Origin: Lachnospiraceae bacterium
GTDB lineage: Bacteria; Bacillota; Clostridia; Lachnospirales; Lachnospiraceae
DNA length: 64,000 nt
Direction: 5' to 3'
Assembly (NCBI GenBank): GCA_900753305.1
Contig: CAADYR010000115.1
Location: 4,760 to 68,759, forward strand
The notes under the pieces were generated by a model. The model was not told the origin of the DNA, searched no databases, and saw nothing but the letters and a program-made list of their open reading frames with translations. A program made the position numbers and the translations under genes. Positions 15,744 through 25,260 of the stretch are shown here, one piece after another (position 1 is the stretch's first letter; every line of letters starts with the position of its first letter).

Positions 15744-16739
15744 ATGAGTATGGATAAAAACAGGGATTTGAACTGGGCAGTGCTTGGAACCGGTGTGATT
15801 GCTAATGAAATGGCACAGGCACTTGTCAAAATGAATAAAAGGCTGTATGCAGTAGCCAATCGTACACATCAAAAGGCATTGGATTTTGCCGACAGATATG
15901 GTGTGCAGAAGGTATATGATCAGATTGATGATGTATTTGAGGATGAGGCGGTAGATATTATTTATATTACAAGCCCGCATAATACTCACTATGAATTTAT
16001 GAAAAAGGCATTGGAGCATGGCAAGCATATTCTGGTAGAAAAGTCTATTACATTAAACAGCAGAGAACTGAATGAAATGATAGCACTTGCAGCAGAGAAG
16101 AAGCTGATCCTTGCTGAAGCCATGACGATATGGCATATGCCAATCTATAAGAAACTTTGGGAAATTGTACAGAGCGGACAATTAGGTAAAGTACAGATCA
16201 TAACCATGAACTTTGGCAGTTTCAAAGAATATGATATGTCGAACCGTTTCTTTAATATGAATCTGGCGGGAGGAGCCATGCTTGATATCGGAGTATATGC
16301 CCTTTCTATCGTCAGAAGCTTCATGGAAGAGAAGCCGGAGGACATTGTCAGTCAGTGGAAAGCATCTCCTACAGGTTCTGACGAGCAGGCGACCATTCTG
16401 TTAAAGAATAAACAGGAGCAGATGGCAACGGTTGCTCTTTCCATGCATTCCAAACAGCCCAAGAGAGCAATGATAAGCTGTGAGAAGGGGTATATTGAAA
16501 TCACGGAATATCCAAGAGCGGATAAGGCAGTGATCGTAGATGCCGAGAGTGGCAAAAGAACCGAAATAGAAAGCGGCGAGACTGCCAATGCCCTTTATTA
16601 TGAAATGATGGATATGGAGCAGGCGGTGAGAAGTGGAGATGCTTCCAATATGCAGTTACAGTATTCCAAAGATGTTATGGATATCATGACGAAGCTCCGC
16701 AAAGACTGGGGCATGAAATATCCTGGAGAACAATGGTAA
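15744..16739 (+). CDS. Gfo/Idh/MocA family oxidoreductase
   Basis: 331 residues. N-terminal Rossmann fold with L-G-T-G-V-I-A at about 13-19, and the family motif E-K-S (usually E-K-P) near residue 98 (H-I-L-V-E-K-S-I-T-L). The C-terminal domain has G-G-A-M-L-D-I-G-V-Y, the strand that carries the catalytic region in this family. The enzyme probably oxidises or reduces a sugar or cyclic polyol with NAD(P); the substrate cannot be read. GGAAAGG precedes the ATG. It is a single-gene unit between a hairpin and the promoter of the DUF1846 gene. Confidence 0.85.
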   Translation: MSMDKNRDLNWAVLGTGVIANEMAQALVKMNKRLYAVANRTHQKALDFADRYGVQKVYDQIDDVFEDEAVDIIYITSPHNTHYEFMKKALEHGKHILVEKSITLNSRELNEMIALAAEKKLILAEAMTIWHMPIYKKLWEIVQSGQLGKVQIITMNFGSFKEYDMSNRFFNMNLAGGAMLDIGVYALSIVRSFMEEKPEDIVSQWKASPTGSDEQATILLKNKQEQMATVALSMHSKQPKRAMISCEKGYIEITEYPRADKAVIVDAESGKRTEIESGETANALYYEMMDMEQAVRSGDASNMQLQYSKDVMDIMTKLRKDWGMKYPGEQW

Positions 16740-16759
16740 AAAAATTTCTTAAATCTATT

Positions 16760-16788
16760 TTACCAGGTGGTGTTTCTTATGCTACAAT
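16760..16788 (+). promoter_or_regulatory. Probable promoter of the DUF1846 gene
   Basis: TTACCA (16760-16765), 17-bp spacer, TACAAT (16783-16788), about 50 bp before the ATG. Confidence 0.5.
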
Positions 16789-16839
16789 ATAGCGTAGAAT
16801 TTTAATCAATATAGTAGTGGTAAGTGAGAGGAAGCACAC

Positions 16840-18318
16840 ATGAGAACAGGTTTTGATAATGACAAGTATCTGAAGATTCAGTCAGAGCACATTAAGGAGA
16901 GGATCAGTCAGTTTGGCGACAAGCTGTATCTGGAATTTGGTGGTAAATTATTCGATGATTACCATGCATCCAGAGTCTTGCCGGGATTTCAGCCGGACAG
17001 TAAGTTACAGATGCTGATGCAGCTTTCTGACGTGGCAGAGATCGTCATTGTAATCAGTGCAGCAGATATTGAAAAGAACAAAGTCAGGGGAGATCTTGGC
17101 ATTACCTATGATGTGGATGTATTGCGTCTGATCAGTGAGTTTGAGAAGAAAGGACTCTATGTAGGCAGTGTTGTCATTACACAGTTTGCAGGACAGAGTG
17201 GTGCAGTCCAGTTCAGAGAAAGACTGGAGAAAAAGAATATCAAGGTATATCAGCATTATATCATTGAGGGATATCCTTCCAACATTCCATTGATCGTAAG
17301 TGAGAATGGTTTTGGCAAGAATGATTATATTGAAACGACCAGACCATTGGTAGTCATTACTGCACCGGGACCGGGAAGCGGCAAGATGGCAACTTGCCTG
17401 TCACAGTTATACCATGAGAATCTGCGAGGTATTAAGGCTGGATATGCGAAGTTCGAGACATTCCCTATCTGGAATATTCCTCTGAAACATCCTGTAAATC
17501 TGGCTTATGAGGCAGCGACTGCAGATCTGAATGATATCAATATGATCGATCCATTCCATCTGGAAGCCTATGGTGAGACTACTGTTAATTATAATAGAGA
17601 TATCGAGATTTACCCTGTGTTAAATGCCATCTTTGAAGGCATCTATGGTGAGAACACATACTATAAATCACCAACTGACATGGGTGTCAATATGGCTGGT
17701 AACTGTATCTTTGATGATGAAGCCTGTTGTGAAGCCTCAAAGATGGAGATCATCCGCAGATATTATACTGCGATCAATAAAGTAGCAAAAGAAGAGGCTT
17801 CCGAGAATGAAGTCTATAAGATAGAGCTTCTTATGAAGCAGGCCAAGATCACAACAGATGACCGTAAGGTCACAGTAGCTGCGAAGAAAAGGGCAGAAGA
17901 ACTGGGTGTGGCATGTGCAGCCATTGAACTGGAAGATGGTACGATTATTACGTCTAAGACAACGGATTTCCTTGGAGCATCAGCAGCATTATTACTGAAT
18001 GCGTTGAAATATCTGGCTGGGATCGAGCATGATGAGAAGCTGATCAAGCCAGAAGCAATTGAACCTATTCAGGCTTTGAAGGTTAATTTCCTGGGAGGTA
18101 AAAACCCGAGACTGCATAGTGATGAGGTATTGATCGCACTGGCACTTACTTCTGTCAGCAGTGAAAATGCGGAGCGCGCTATGGAACAGATCCCGAAGCT
18201 GCGAGGATGCCAGGTGCATACTTCAGTTATGCTTTCGGAAGCGGATTCCAAGACATTCAAGAGACTGGGAGTAGACTTGACCTGTGAACCCGTAAGAAGT
18301 GGGTTAAAGCTTTACTAA
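16840..18318 (+). CDS. DUF1846 family protein
   Basis: 492 residues, the normal length for DUF1846 proteins common in Clostridia and Lactobacillales. The N-terminal segment has G-G-K-L-F-D-D-Y-H-A-S-R-V-L-P-G-F. A middle P-loop-like strand P-G-P-G-S-G-K-M-A-T is found near residue 185, and the C-terminal part ends with small alternating helices and strands. The family has a known crystal fold but no firm biochemical role. AGAGGAAG precedes the ATG. It has its own promoter and terminator. Confidence 0.85.
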   Translation: MRTGFDNDKYLKIQSEHIKERISQFGDKLYLEFGGKLFDDYHASRVLPGFQPDSKLQMLMQLSDVAEIVIVISAADIEKNKVRGDLGITYDVDVLRLISEFEKKGLYVGSVVITQFAGQSGAVQFRERLEKKNIKVYQHYIIEGYPSNIPLIVSENGFGKNDYIETTRPLVVITAPGPGSGKMATCLSQLYHENLRGIKAGYAKFETFPIWNIPLKHPVNLAYEAATADLNDINMIDPFHLEAYGETTVNYNRDIEIYPVLNAIFEGIYGENTYYKSPTDMGVNMAGNCIFDDEACCEASKMEIIRRYYTAINKVAKEEASENEVYKIELLMKQAKITTDDRKVTVAAKKRAEELGVACAAIELEDGTIITSKTTDFLGASAALLLNALKYLAGIEHDEKLIKPEAIEPIQALKVNFLGGKNPRLHSDEVLIALALTSVSSENAERAMEQIPKLRGCQVHTSVMLSEADSKTFKRLGVDLTCEPVRSGLKLY

Positions 18319-18333
18319 GATAATGGAAATAGG

Positions 18334-18379
18334 AAAATGTCATCTATCACAGATTGGTTTATGTGATGGGTGGCATTTT
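18334..18379 (+). terminator. Rho-independent terminator
   Basis: A long stem formed by AAAATGTCATCTATCACA (18334-18351) and TGTGATGGGTGGCATTTTT (18362-18380), with some G-U pairs, followed by a T-run. Confidence 0.8.
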
Positions 18380-18524
18380 TTATTAAATATCCATGTACTG
18401 CTATTGACTTAAAGTCAATAACGAATTATTACGATATCATAAATAGATGCCAAGGTCAAAAGGTCTAACCACACATGGACTTTTGTATCCAACATCATAA
18501 ATATGGAAAGGCATGGTGATTTAT

Positions 18525-19110
18525 ATGAGAATATTAGTATACGGAGCAGGTGTATTAGGATGCAATCTGGCACATGCATTGTGGACAGCTCACAAGGATG
18601 TCACACTTTTAGCCAGAGAAAGCTGGTATGAGGAAATAAAAAAGAACGGCATGACGATTCGTAACAAATTATTTGCAGGTAAGAAAACAAAAGACCGGCT
18701 GCCGGTTATCAATGAGTTAAAGGAACAGGATTATTATGGTGTTGTGTTTGTTGTAATGCAGTGCACGTAGATTGGCAGTATTTTACCCATACTGCAGCAG
18801 AATGTGAGCAGGAACATTATACTGGTTGAAAAGTCACGTAGCGTTTATTATGCCCTTTGTTGCATTGGCATATTATGCAGACTGCAATTATAAAAAGATA
18901 AGACATGATGAAAATATAATCAATCAATGCATTGATGCAATCAAAGAAAATTATGACGTATTGATCGACCTTGGTTATGAAGTCCGGCCTCAGTCAGATT
19001 ATGAAATGGTATATCTGAATGATCAGCTTAAAATCCTGAAAAGAGAGTCGAAAATCGAAACGAAGACATCCGATGAATTAGATCAGTATTTTCCAACAAA
19101 CGAATCATAG
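18525..19110 (+). pseudogene. Decayed ketopantoate reductase-like gene
   Basis: From the ATG at 18525 the first frame gives an NAD(P)-binding start I-L-V-Y-G-A-G-V-L-G-C-N-L-A-H-A-L typical of ApbA/PanE-like reductases, and stops at 18768-18770. A second frame, open from about 18826 to 19110, continues as the helical C-terminal half (D-A-I-K-E-N-Y-D-V-L-I-D-L-G-Y-E-V-R-P). The central region is missing or frameshifted. The total is far below the 300-residue family length, so the gene is broken. It may have formed a unit with the TetR-type regulator that follows and is also broken. Confidence 0.7.
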
Positions 19111-19130
19111 GAAGCAGGAGCAGTAAATCA

Positions 19131-19615
19131 ATGACAAAAAGAATGAATGACACACAGCAACGCAAAAAGCAGATACTGGAGGCTGCAAGAAAGAGTTGAT
19201 GGAAGCTGTTTTTGAGAGTACTGGCGAGGATCTTATTCCCATTATTACACAGATTACAAAGGAGCATAGCATGCCGGCGAAAGAACGCATTCTGCTTTTG
19301 ATAGAGGCATGCAGCAGACAATTCATAAATGTAAAACCACAGTTGATCCAGTATGGTATGGGGCAGGAAGGAGAAGAATTCCGGTATCTGATGGATCAGA
19401 TGAGGATAAAGGCATTTTATAAAGTCTGTGAATTATTAGAGGAAATCCTTGAGGATGGATGCAGGGAAGGAACATTCCAGATTGAAGATACCAGAGCAAG
19501 GGCCTGCGCGGTCACATTTGCAGTCTTTGGAATAACAGGTGCCAGACTTGATGCTGACAGGATCGTAAAGGAAATGGAACATATAATAAATGTATTAATT
19601 TTTTCAAAAGACTGA
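19131..19615 (+). pseudogene. TetR-family regulator with its HTH deleted
   Basis: The ATG at 19131 starts a typical TetR N-terminus (R-K-K-Q-I-L-E-A-A-R-K) that stops at 19197-19199. The shifted frame resumes with M-E-A-V-F-E-S-T and continues through a TetR ligand-binding domain to 19615. The piece that normally encodes the helix-turn-helix, about 30 residues, is absent exactly at the junction, so the protein could not bind DNA. GGAAGCAGGAG remains upstream. Confidence 0.75.
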
Positions 19616-19622
19616 ATGCTGC

Positions 19623-19652
19623 TTGTAGAAACCTGATGAAAAGTGCTATGAT
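19623..19652 (+). promoter_or_regulatory. Probable promoter of the C69 peptidase gene
   Basis: TTGTAG (19623-19628), 18-bp spacer, TATGAT (19647-19652), about 40 bp upstream of the ATG. Confidence 0.45.
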
Positions 19653-19693
19653 TTCATTAGTGTACATAAGAATACACAAAGGAGGAATAAATA

Positions 19694-21178
19694 ATGGCTT
19701 GTACAACGATTTTAGTTGGTAAGAAGGCGTCCTATGACGGTTCTACCATGATTGCACGTAATGATGATTCAGCATCAGGACATTTTACAGCGAAGAAGGT
19801 GGTTGTCGTGCAGCCACAGGAGCAGTCTGTCAAATACAGATCAGAACTTTCGCATGTAGAGATTGAGCTGCCATCAGATCCTATGAAATATACATGTGTA
19901 CCCAATGCCGTGAAAGGCGAGGGTGTGTGGGCTGCAAGCGGCGTGAATGCAGCCAATGTTGCTATGACAGCAACAGAAACCATTACTTCTAATCCACGAG
20001 TGCTGGGTGCAGACCCATTAGTGGTATATCAGCCCGCAGCAGATGGCAAAGAAGAAGTCGCAGGAGGAATCGGTGAAGAGGATATCGTATATATCGTACT
20101 TCCTTATATCCACAGTGCCAGAGAAGGCGTGAAGAGACTGGGAAGCCTTCTGGAGCAGTATGGTACGTATGAAATGAATGGTATTGCTTTTCAGGATGCA
20201 GATGAGATCTGGTGGCTGGAGACAATAGGTGGTCATCACTGGATTGCCAGAAGAGTACCGGATGATGTCTATGTGGTTATGCCTAATCAGCTTGGAATCG
20301 ATGCTTTTGATCTGGAAGATGCACTTACTACACAGAAAGATTATATGTGTTCTGCAGATATGAAGGAATTTATCGCGAAGAATCATCTGGATCTGTCTAT
20401 GGATGGTGTATTGAACCCAAGAGATGCATTTGGCAGTCATGATGATTCAGATCATGTATATAATACACCCCGCGCGTGGTTCATGCTGCGGTATCTGAAT
20501 CCTCATACGAAGAAATGGGATGGACCTGTATCCGAGTATACACCTTATTCTGATGATCTTCCCTGGTGCATGGTACCGGAGAAAAAGATTACGGTTGAGG
20601 ATGTAAAGTATGTGTTATCTTCCCACTATCAGGGAACACCATATGATCCCTATGCAGCATACGGTGATAAGTCACTGAAGGGCGCATATCGTTCCATAGG
20701 TATCAACCGAAATGACTTCGTGGCAGTGATCCAGATCAGACCGGATCAGCCCAAAGACAGCAGCATCATTGAATGGGTTGCTTTTGCATCCAATGCATTC
20801 AATGTATTGGTTCCTTTCTATGCAGATGTGGATGAGATACCGGAATATCTCGGCAATACAACAGGAGAGGTATCTACGGATAACTTCTACTGGTCCAGCA
20901 GACTGATCGCTGCAATGGCAGATGCTTCTTACAGAAAGTCGATTTTCCATATCGAGCGTTATCAGGAGCATGTGATGTCCAGGGCACATGAGCTGATCGG
21001 ACTGTGTGATGCGGCTCTTGCAAAAGAAAATGATGGGGCAAAGAGACTGGCATTAAAGCAGGAGACAAATCAGGCGTTGGCAGATATGCTTAAGAAAGAA
21101 ACAGCAGCTACTTTAGATAAAGTATTATATGAACTGAGCAATCTGATGAAGAATTCCTATTCCAGATCAGATGCATAA
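19694..21178 (+). CDS. C69 family dipeptidase (PepD type)
   Basis: 494 residues. It starts M-A-C-T-T-I-L-V-G-K-K-A-S-x-D-G-S-T, the N-terminal nucleophile signature of family C69. Removal of the first two residues would expose the catalytic Cys. N-D-D-S and W-W-L-E-T-I-G-G-H-H-W are further family motifs. The enzyme cleaves dipeptides with broad specificity. AAAGGAGG precedes the ATG and a terminator follows. The next operon is an oligopeptide importer, so peptide uptake and breakdown lie side by side; no shared transcript is implied. Confidence 0.9.
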   Translation: MACTTILVGKKASYDGSTMIARNDDSASGHFTAKKVVVVQPQEQSVKYRSELSHVEIELPSDPMKYTCVPNAVKGEGVWAASGVNAANVAMTATETITSNPRVLGADPLVVYQPAADGKEEVAGGIGEEDIVYIVLPYIHSAREGVKRLGSLLEQYGTYEMNGIAFQDADEIWWLETIGGHHWIARRVPDDVYVVMPNQLGIDAFDLEDALTTQKDYMCSADMKEFIAKNHLDLSMDGVLNPRDAFGSHDDSDHVYNTPRAWFMLRYLNPHTKKWDGPVSEYTPYSDDLPWCMVPEKKITVEDVKYVLSSHYQGTPYDPYAAYGDKSLKGAYRSIGINRNDFVAVIQIRPDQPKDSSIIEWVAFASNAFNVLVPFYADVDEIPEYLGNTTGEVSTDNFYWSSRLIAAMADASYRKSIFHIERYQEHVMSRAHELIGLCDAALAKENDGAKRLALKQETNQALADMLKKETAATLDKVLYELSNLMKNSYSRSDA

Positions 21179-21185
21179 AAACCAG

Positions 21186-21213
21186 ACGGTGGGACTTTTG
21201 CCCCACCGTTTTA
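21186..21213 (+). terminator. Rho-independent terminator
   Basis: ACGGTGGG (21186-21193) pairs with CCCACCGT (21202-21209), followed by TTTTATTG. Confidence 0.85.
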
Positions 21214-21290
21214 TTGTACAAAAAATGCATTAAACTGCATAATAAAAGATAATATAGTGCAATATTCTGTACTTTTTTGTATAAATATAC

Positions 21291-21319
21291 TTGATTTTAG
21301 TGCGCTGATGTGATAGCAT
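21291..21319 (+). promoter_or_regulatory. Probable promoter of the opp operon
   Basis: TTGATT (21291-21296), 17-bp spacer, TAGCAT (21314-21319). A leader of about 90 bp lies between it and oppA and holds a small inverted repeat TTAGTTACAA/TTGTACTAA. Confidence 0.5.
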
Positions 21320-21410
21320 GTTAATCAACGTAAGGGGCGGTATACATGAATACAGCTTCGGGACGCGAATTAGTTACAAATTGTACTAATAACTCTAAGG
21401 AGGAAATGTT

Positions 21411-23126
21411 ATGAAAAAAATGAAAGCTACATTAGCGATCGCAATGGCTTCCGTTCTGACAATCGGTCTTGTTGGATGCGGCAGCAGTGCAGCGCCTGCT
21501 ACAACAGAACAGACAAGTGCTGCAACAGGAACAGATACGACAGCTTCTGCTGATGCAACAACAGCTACAGCAAGCGGTTCTGACCTGAACATTATGTTAG
21601 AAACACCTGTTGAGTCACTTGACCCACAACAGGCAACAGATGGTACTTCATTTGAAGTTATCGCAGATTATACAGATGGTCTGATGCAGATGGATGCAGA
21701 CGGACAGGCAGTACCTGCACTGGCAGAATCTTATGACCTTTCTGATGACGGACTTACCTATACATTCCATATTCGTGATGATGCCAACTGGAGCAACGGA
21801 ACTCCTGTTACAGCAGCAGATTTCGTATTTGCATGGCAGAGAGCAGCAGATCCTGAAGTTGCTTCCGAATATTCCTATATGTTAAGTGATATCGGTCAGA
21901 TCAAGAATGCTGCAGATATTATCGCAGGCAACAAAGATAAGAGCGAACTTGGTGTTACAGCAGTAGATGACAAGACTTTACAGGTAGAATTAAATGTACC
22001 TGTCAGCTATTTCCTGTCACTGATGTATTTCCCTACATTTTATCCTGTAAATGAAGAGTTCTTTAACTCCTGTGGAGATACCTTTGCAACAAGCCCTGAA
22101 ACAGTACTTGCTAATGGTGCATTCGTACTTGATTCCTATGAACCGGCTGCAACAGCTTTCCACTTAACCAAGAATGCTGATTACTATAATGCAGACAGCG
22201 TACAGCTTGCAGGCTTAAATTATCAGGTAATTCAGGATTCACAGCAGGCATTGATGAGCTACCAGACAGGTACTTTGGATACTACGCTGGTAAACGGCGA
22301 GCAGGTTGATCAGGTTAAGGATGATCCTGAATTCCAGGCAATCGGTGCAGGTTACTTATGGTATGTATCTCCTAATATCAAGGAAGTTCCTGAACTTGCC
22401 AACTTAAATATCCGTATGGCACTGACAATGGCTATCAATCGTGAAGCCATCACAACAGATGTATTAAAGGATGGTTCTACACCTACCTATACAGCAGTTC
22501 CTCTGCAGTTTGCAGCAGGTCCTGACGGATCTGACTTCTCTGGTGATCAGTCAAAGTTCTCTGATGTATGCGCATTTGATGCAGCCAAGGCAGCAGAGTA
22601 CTGGCAGGCAGGCTTAGATGAACTGGGTGCTACAGAACTTACACTTGATATGGTTGTAGATGCTGATGACGCACCTCAGAAGGTTGCTCAGGTATTAAAG
22701 GAGCAGTGGGAGACAACTCTTCCGGGACTTACAGTTACTTTGACGATCGAGCCTAAGAAACAGAGAGTACAGGATATGCAGGATGGTAACTTCCAGTTAG
22801 GTCTGACTCGTTGGGGACCTGACTACGCTGATCCTATGACTTACCTTGGTATGTGGGTAACAGATAATTCTAACAACTATGGTTTCTGGAGCAATGCAGA
22901 ATATGATGCCATCATTGATGAGTGTACAACCGGTGACCTTTGTACAGATGCAGAAGGACGTTGGGCTAGACTTTACGATGCTGAGAAGATCGTAATGGAC
23001 GAAGCAGTTATTTTCCCTCTTTACACACAGTGTAATGCAGAAATGATGTCTTCTAAGGTTACAGGTGTTGAGTTCCACCCGGTTGCTTTAAACCGTGTAT
23101 ATAAGAATGCGGTAAAGGCAGAATAA
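21411..23126 (+). CDS. oppA: Oligopeptide ABC transporter substrate-binding lipoprotein
   Basis: 571 residues. Residues 1-24 are a lipoprotein signal with lipobox L-V-G-C, then an Ala/Thr/Ser-rich linker of about 35 residues. The mature domain has the family start E-S-L-D-P-Q-Q-A and Y-D-L-S-D-D-G-L-T-Y-T-F, typical of family 5 extracellular solute-binding proteins. It captures peptides outside the cell and hands them to OppBC. AAGGAGG precedes the ATG. A terminator-like hairpin between oppA and oppB probably lets oppA be made in excess over the membrane parts. Confidence 0.93.
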   Translation: MKKMKATLAIAMASVLTIGLVGCGSSAAPATTEQTSAATGTDTTASADATTATASGSDLNIMLETPVESLDPQQATDGTSFEVIADYTDGLMQMDADGQAVPALAESYDLSDDGLTYTFHIRDDANWSNGTPVTAADFVFAWQRAADPEVASEYSYMLSDIGQIKNAADIIAGNKDKSELGVTAVDDKTLQVELNVPVSYFLSLMYFPTFYPVNEEFFNSCGDTFATSPETVLANGAFVLDSYEPAATAFHLTKNADYYNADSVQLAGLNYQVIQDSQQALMSYQTGTLDTTLVNGEQVDQVKDDPEFQAIGAGYLWYVSPNIKEVPELANLNIRMALTMAINREAITTDVLKDGSTPTYTAVPLQFAAGPDGSDFSGDQSKFSDVCAFDAAKAAEYWQAGLDELGATELTLDMVVDADDAPQKVAQVLKEQWETTLPGLTVTLTIEPKKQRVQDMQDGNFQLGLTRWGPDYADPMTYLGMWVTDNSNNYGFWSNAEYDAIIDECTTGDLCTDAEGRWARLYDAEKIVMDEAVIFPLYTQCNAEMMSSKVTGVEFHPVALNRVYKNAVKAE

Positions 23127-23144
23127 GAGATATTTGTTAATTGG

Positions 23145-23182
23145 AACCGCACTGAGGAAGTCTAAGCCTTGGTGCGGTTTTG
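23145..23182 (+). terminator. Partial terminator between oppA and oppB
   Basis: AACCGCAC (23145-23152) pairs with GTGCGGTT (23172-23179) over an 19-nt loop, followed by TTGTG. Placement after the first gene of a transporter operon suggests a step-down of transcription, as in other binding-protein operons. Confidence 0.65.
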
Positions 23183-23260
23183 TGCCTGTTTGGAGTCCTT
23201 TATTATGTGATTCCGGATAGACAGTATGAAAAGTTTTAACATAGGATGGGGAGGCAGAAG

Positions 23261-24196
23261 GTGAAGAAATATACAATCAAGCGAGTGATTACTTCGCTCT
23301 TTACACTTTTGGCGATTTTATTGGTTTTGTTTATACTGATGCAGCTTATGCCGGGTTCACCGTTTAACGATGAGAAGTTAAATGCAGACCAGAAGGCAGC
23401 TCTTTATGCGAAATATGGTCTGGACCAGCCAATTATCGTACAGTTTTTTAAATATGTAGGCAATATGTTAAAGGGTGATCTGGGCGTTAGTTATAACATT
23501 TCCAAGAATACCCCTATTTCCCAGTTGATCCAGAGCAGATTACCAATTTCTATCAGGATTGGTGGATTTGCAGTTACAGTAGGTGCAGTAGTAGGACTGG
23601 TTCTTGGATTGATCGCAGCCCTCAAGCATGATACGATATGGGATACTCTGGCAACAATTATTTCTGTTATCGGTGTATCTGTTCCGTCTTATGTATTTGC
23701 GCTGGCACTCAGTTATAATTTTGGATTTAAACTTGGCTGGTTTCCCATGTTATTCACACAACAGGATATTTTTGGCTCCAGTGTATTGCCAAGTATTTCA
23801 TTATCCATGTTTACAATGGCATCCATTGCCCGATTTACCAGAAGTGAGATGTTGGAAGTATTGGGAAGTGAATATATGTTATTAGCAGAGAGCAAAGGTA
23901 TATCAGGTTCAGCACTGATATTGCGCCATGCATTGAGAAATGCTCTGATTCCTATTATCACAGTACTTGCACCGTTGATCGTCGATCTGATGACAGGTTC
24001 ACTGGTAGTAGAGAAGATATTTGCGATTCCGGGCGTAGGAAGTCTGCTTGTAACGGCAATTCAGTCTAATGATTATAATGTAGTTATCGCATTGAGTTTT
24101 ATTTATTCTGCAATGTACATCGGTATCATGTTAGTAGTGGATATTCTCTACGGTATTATTGATCCGAGAATCCGACTTGCAGGGAAAGGGGAATGA
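23261..24196 (+). CDS. oppB: Oligopeptide ABC transporter permease OppB
   Basis: 311 residues; the GTG at 23261 is preferred to the ATG at 23246 because GGGGAGG lies 6 nt before it. Six membrane helices, the first at residues 9-30 followed by the conserved M-P-G-S-P-F. The EAA loop near residue 215 reads L-A-E-S-K-G-I-S-G-S-A-L, the contact site for the ATPases. With OppC it forms the membrane channel. Its stop overlaps the oppC start codons. Confidence 0.93.
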   Translation: MKKYTIKRVITSLFTLLAILLVLFILMQLMPGSPFNDEKLNADQKAALYAKYGLDQPIIVQFFKYVGNMLKGDLGVSYNISKNTPISQLIQSRLPISIRIGGFAVTVGAVVGLVLGLIAALKHDTIWDTLATIISVIGVSVPSYVFALALSYNFGFKLGWFPMLFTQQDIFGSSVLPSISLSMFTMASIARFTRSEMLEVLGSEYMLLAESKGISGSALILRHALRNALIPIITVLAPLIVDLMTGSLVVEKIFAIPGVGSLLVTAIQSNDYNVVIALSFIYSAMYIGIMLVVDILYGIIDPRIRLAGKGE

Positions 24197-24198
24197 TG

Positions 24199-25242
24199 AT
24201 GAGCGAGATGAACACACCCTATGTACCTGTAGATGCAGATTTTGTATTAAAAGACAATGCAGGTGCGATTACAATTGATGAAAACTATGCTGCACAGAAT
24301 TTCTGGAAAGACGTATTTATCCGGTATTTCCGTAAAGTAAGTGCAGTCATCGGTCTGGTACTGATCATTTTGATCACTTTATTCGCAGTCATCGGACCTG
24401 GTATGAATGAGTATACATATTCCGGACAGGAATTGAGCCAGAAGAACTTTGCTCCCCGTGTGAAAGCACTGGAGAAGTTTGGTATCTTTAACGGTGATGA
24501 GGCAATGCGAACCACAACGGGTTCCAAGACTATCAACTATTATATAGAGAAAGGTCTGGATGATGTAGAATACTGGTTCGGAAGTGATAACTTTGGACGA
24601 GATATCTGGACACGTACCTGGGAAGGTGCCAGAGTATCTTTGATCATTGCCATTGCAGCAGCAATCATTGATATGGTGATCGGTATGAGCTATGGTCTGA
24701 TATCCGGATATTTTGGCGGTAAAGTTGATATTATCATGCAGAGAATTCTGGAAATTGCCAACGGTATCCCAAGACTGGTCATTGTAACACTGCTTTTACT
24801 GGTATTACAGCCTGGTATGTTGACTATTATCTTTGCCCTGATGCTGACTGAGTGGGTAGGCATGAGCCGTATTGCCCGTGCAGAGATGCTGAAATTAAAG
24901 GAGCAGGAATTTGTCCTTGCATCCAGAACCTTAGGAGCAGGCAGTTTCTTTATTATTTTTAAAGAGGTATTGCCTAACATTATAGGACCTATCATTACAC
25001 AGGTTATGTTTTCCATTCCTACCGCTATTTTCACAGAAGCATTTTTAAGTTTCGTAGGTCTGGGTATTCCTGTGCCTCAGTGTTCTCTTGGTTCCCTGAT
25101 ATCAGAAGGCTTCAACAGCTTTACGACACATCCTTACCAGATCATTCCGCCTATCGTGGTAATGGCATTGCTTATGTTGAGCTTTAACCTTGTAGCGGAT
25201 GGATTGAGAGAAGCACTTGATCCGAAGATGAAAGAAATGTAA
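24199..25242 (+). CDS. oppC: Oligopeptide ABC transporter permease OppC
   Basis: 347 residues. Three successive ATG codons (24193, 24196, 24199) overlap the oppB stop; 24199 has the best spacing (7 nt) from GAAAGGGG. A cytoplasmic N-terminal 40 residues, a first membrane helix at about 45-65, a long outside loop, then five helices. The EAA loop reads L-A-S-R-T-L-G-A-G-S (near 240), and the Y-F-G-G-K-V-D motif is typical of the DppC/OppC group. Partner of OppB. Confidence 0.93.
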   Translation: MSEMNTPYVPVDADFVLKDNAGAITIDENYAAQNFWKDVFIRYFRKVSAVIGLVLIILITLFAVIGPGMNEYTYSGQELSQKNFAPRVKALEKFGIFNGDEAMRTTTGSKTINYYIEKGLDDVEYWFGSDNFGRDIWTRTWEGARVSLIIAIAAAIIDMVIGMSYGLISGYFGGKVDIIMQRILEIANGIPRLVIVTLLLLVLQPGMLTIIFALMLTEWVGMSRIARAEMLKLKEQEFVLASRTLGAGSFFIIFKEVLPNIIGPIITQVMFSIPTAIFTEAFLSFVGLGIPVPQCSLGSLISEGFNSFTTHPYQIIPPIVVMALLMLSFNLVADGLREALDPKMKEM

Positions 25243-25260
25243 GACGAAAGGAGTAAAAAG

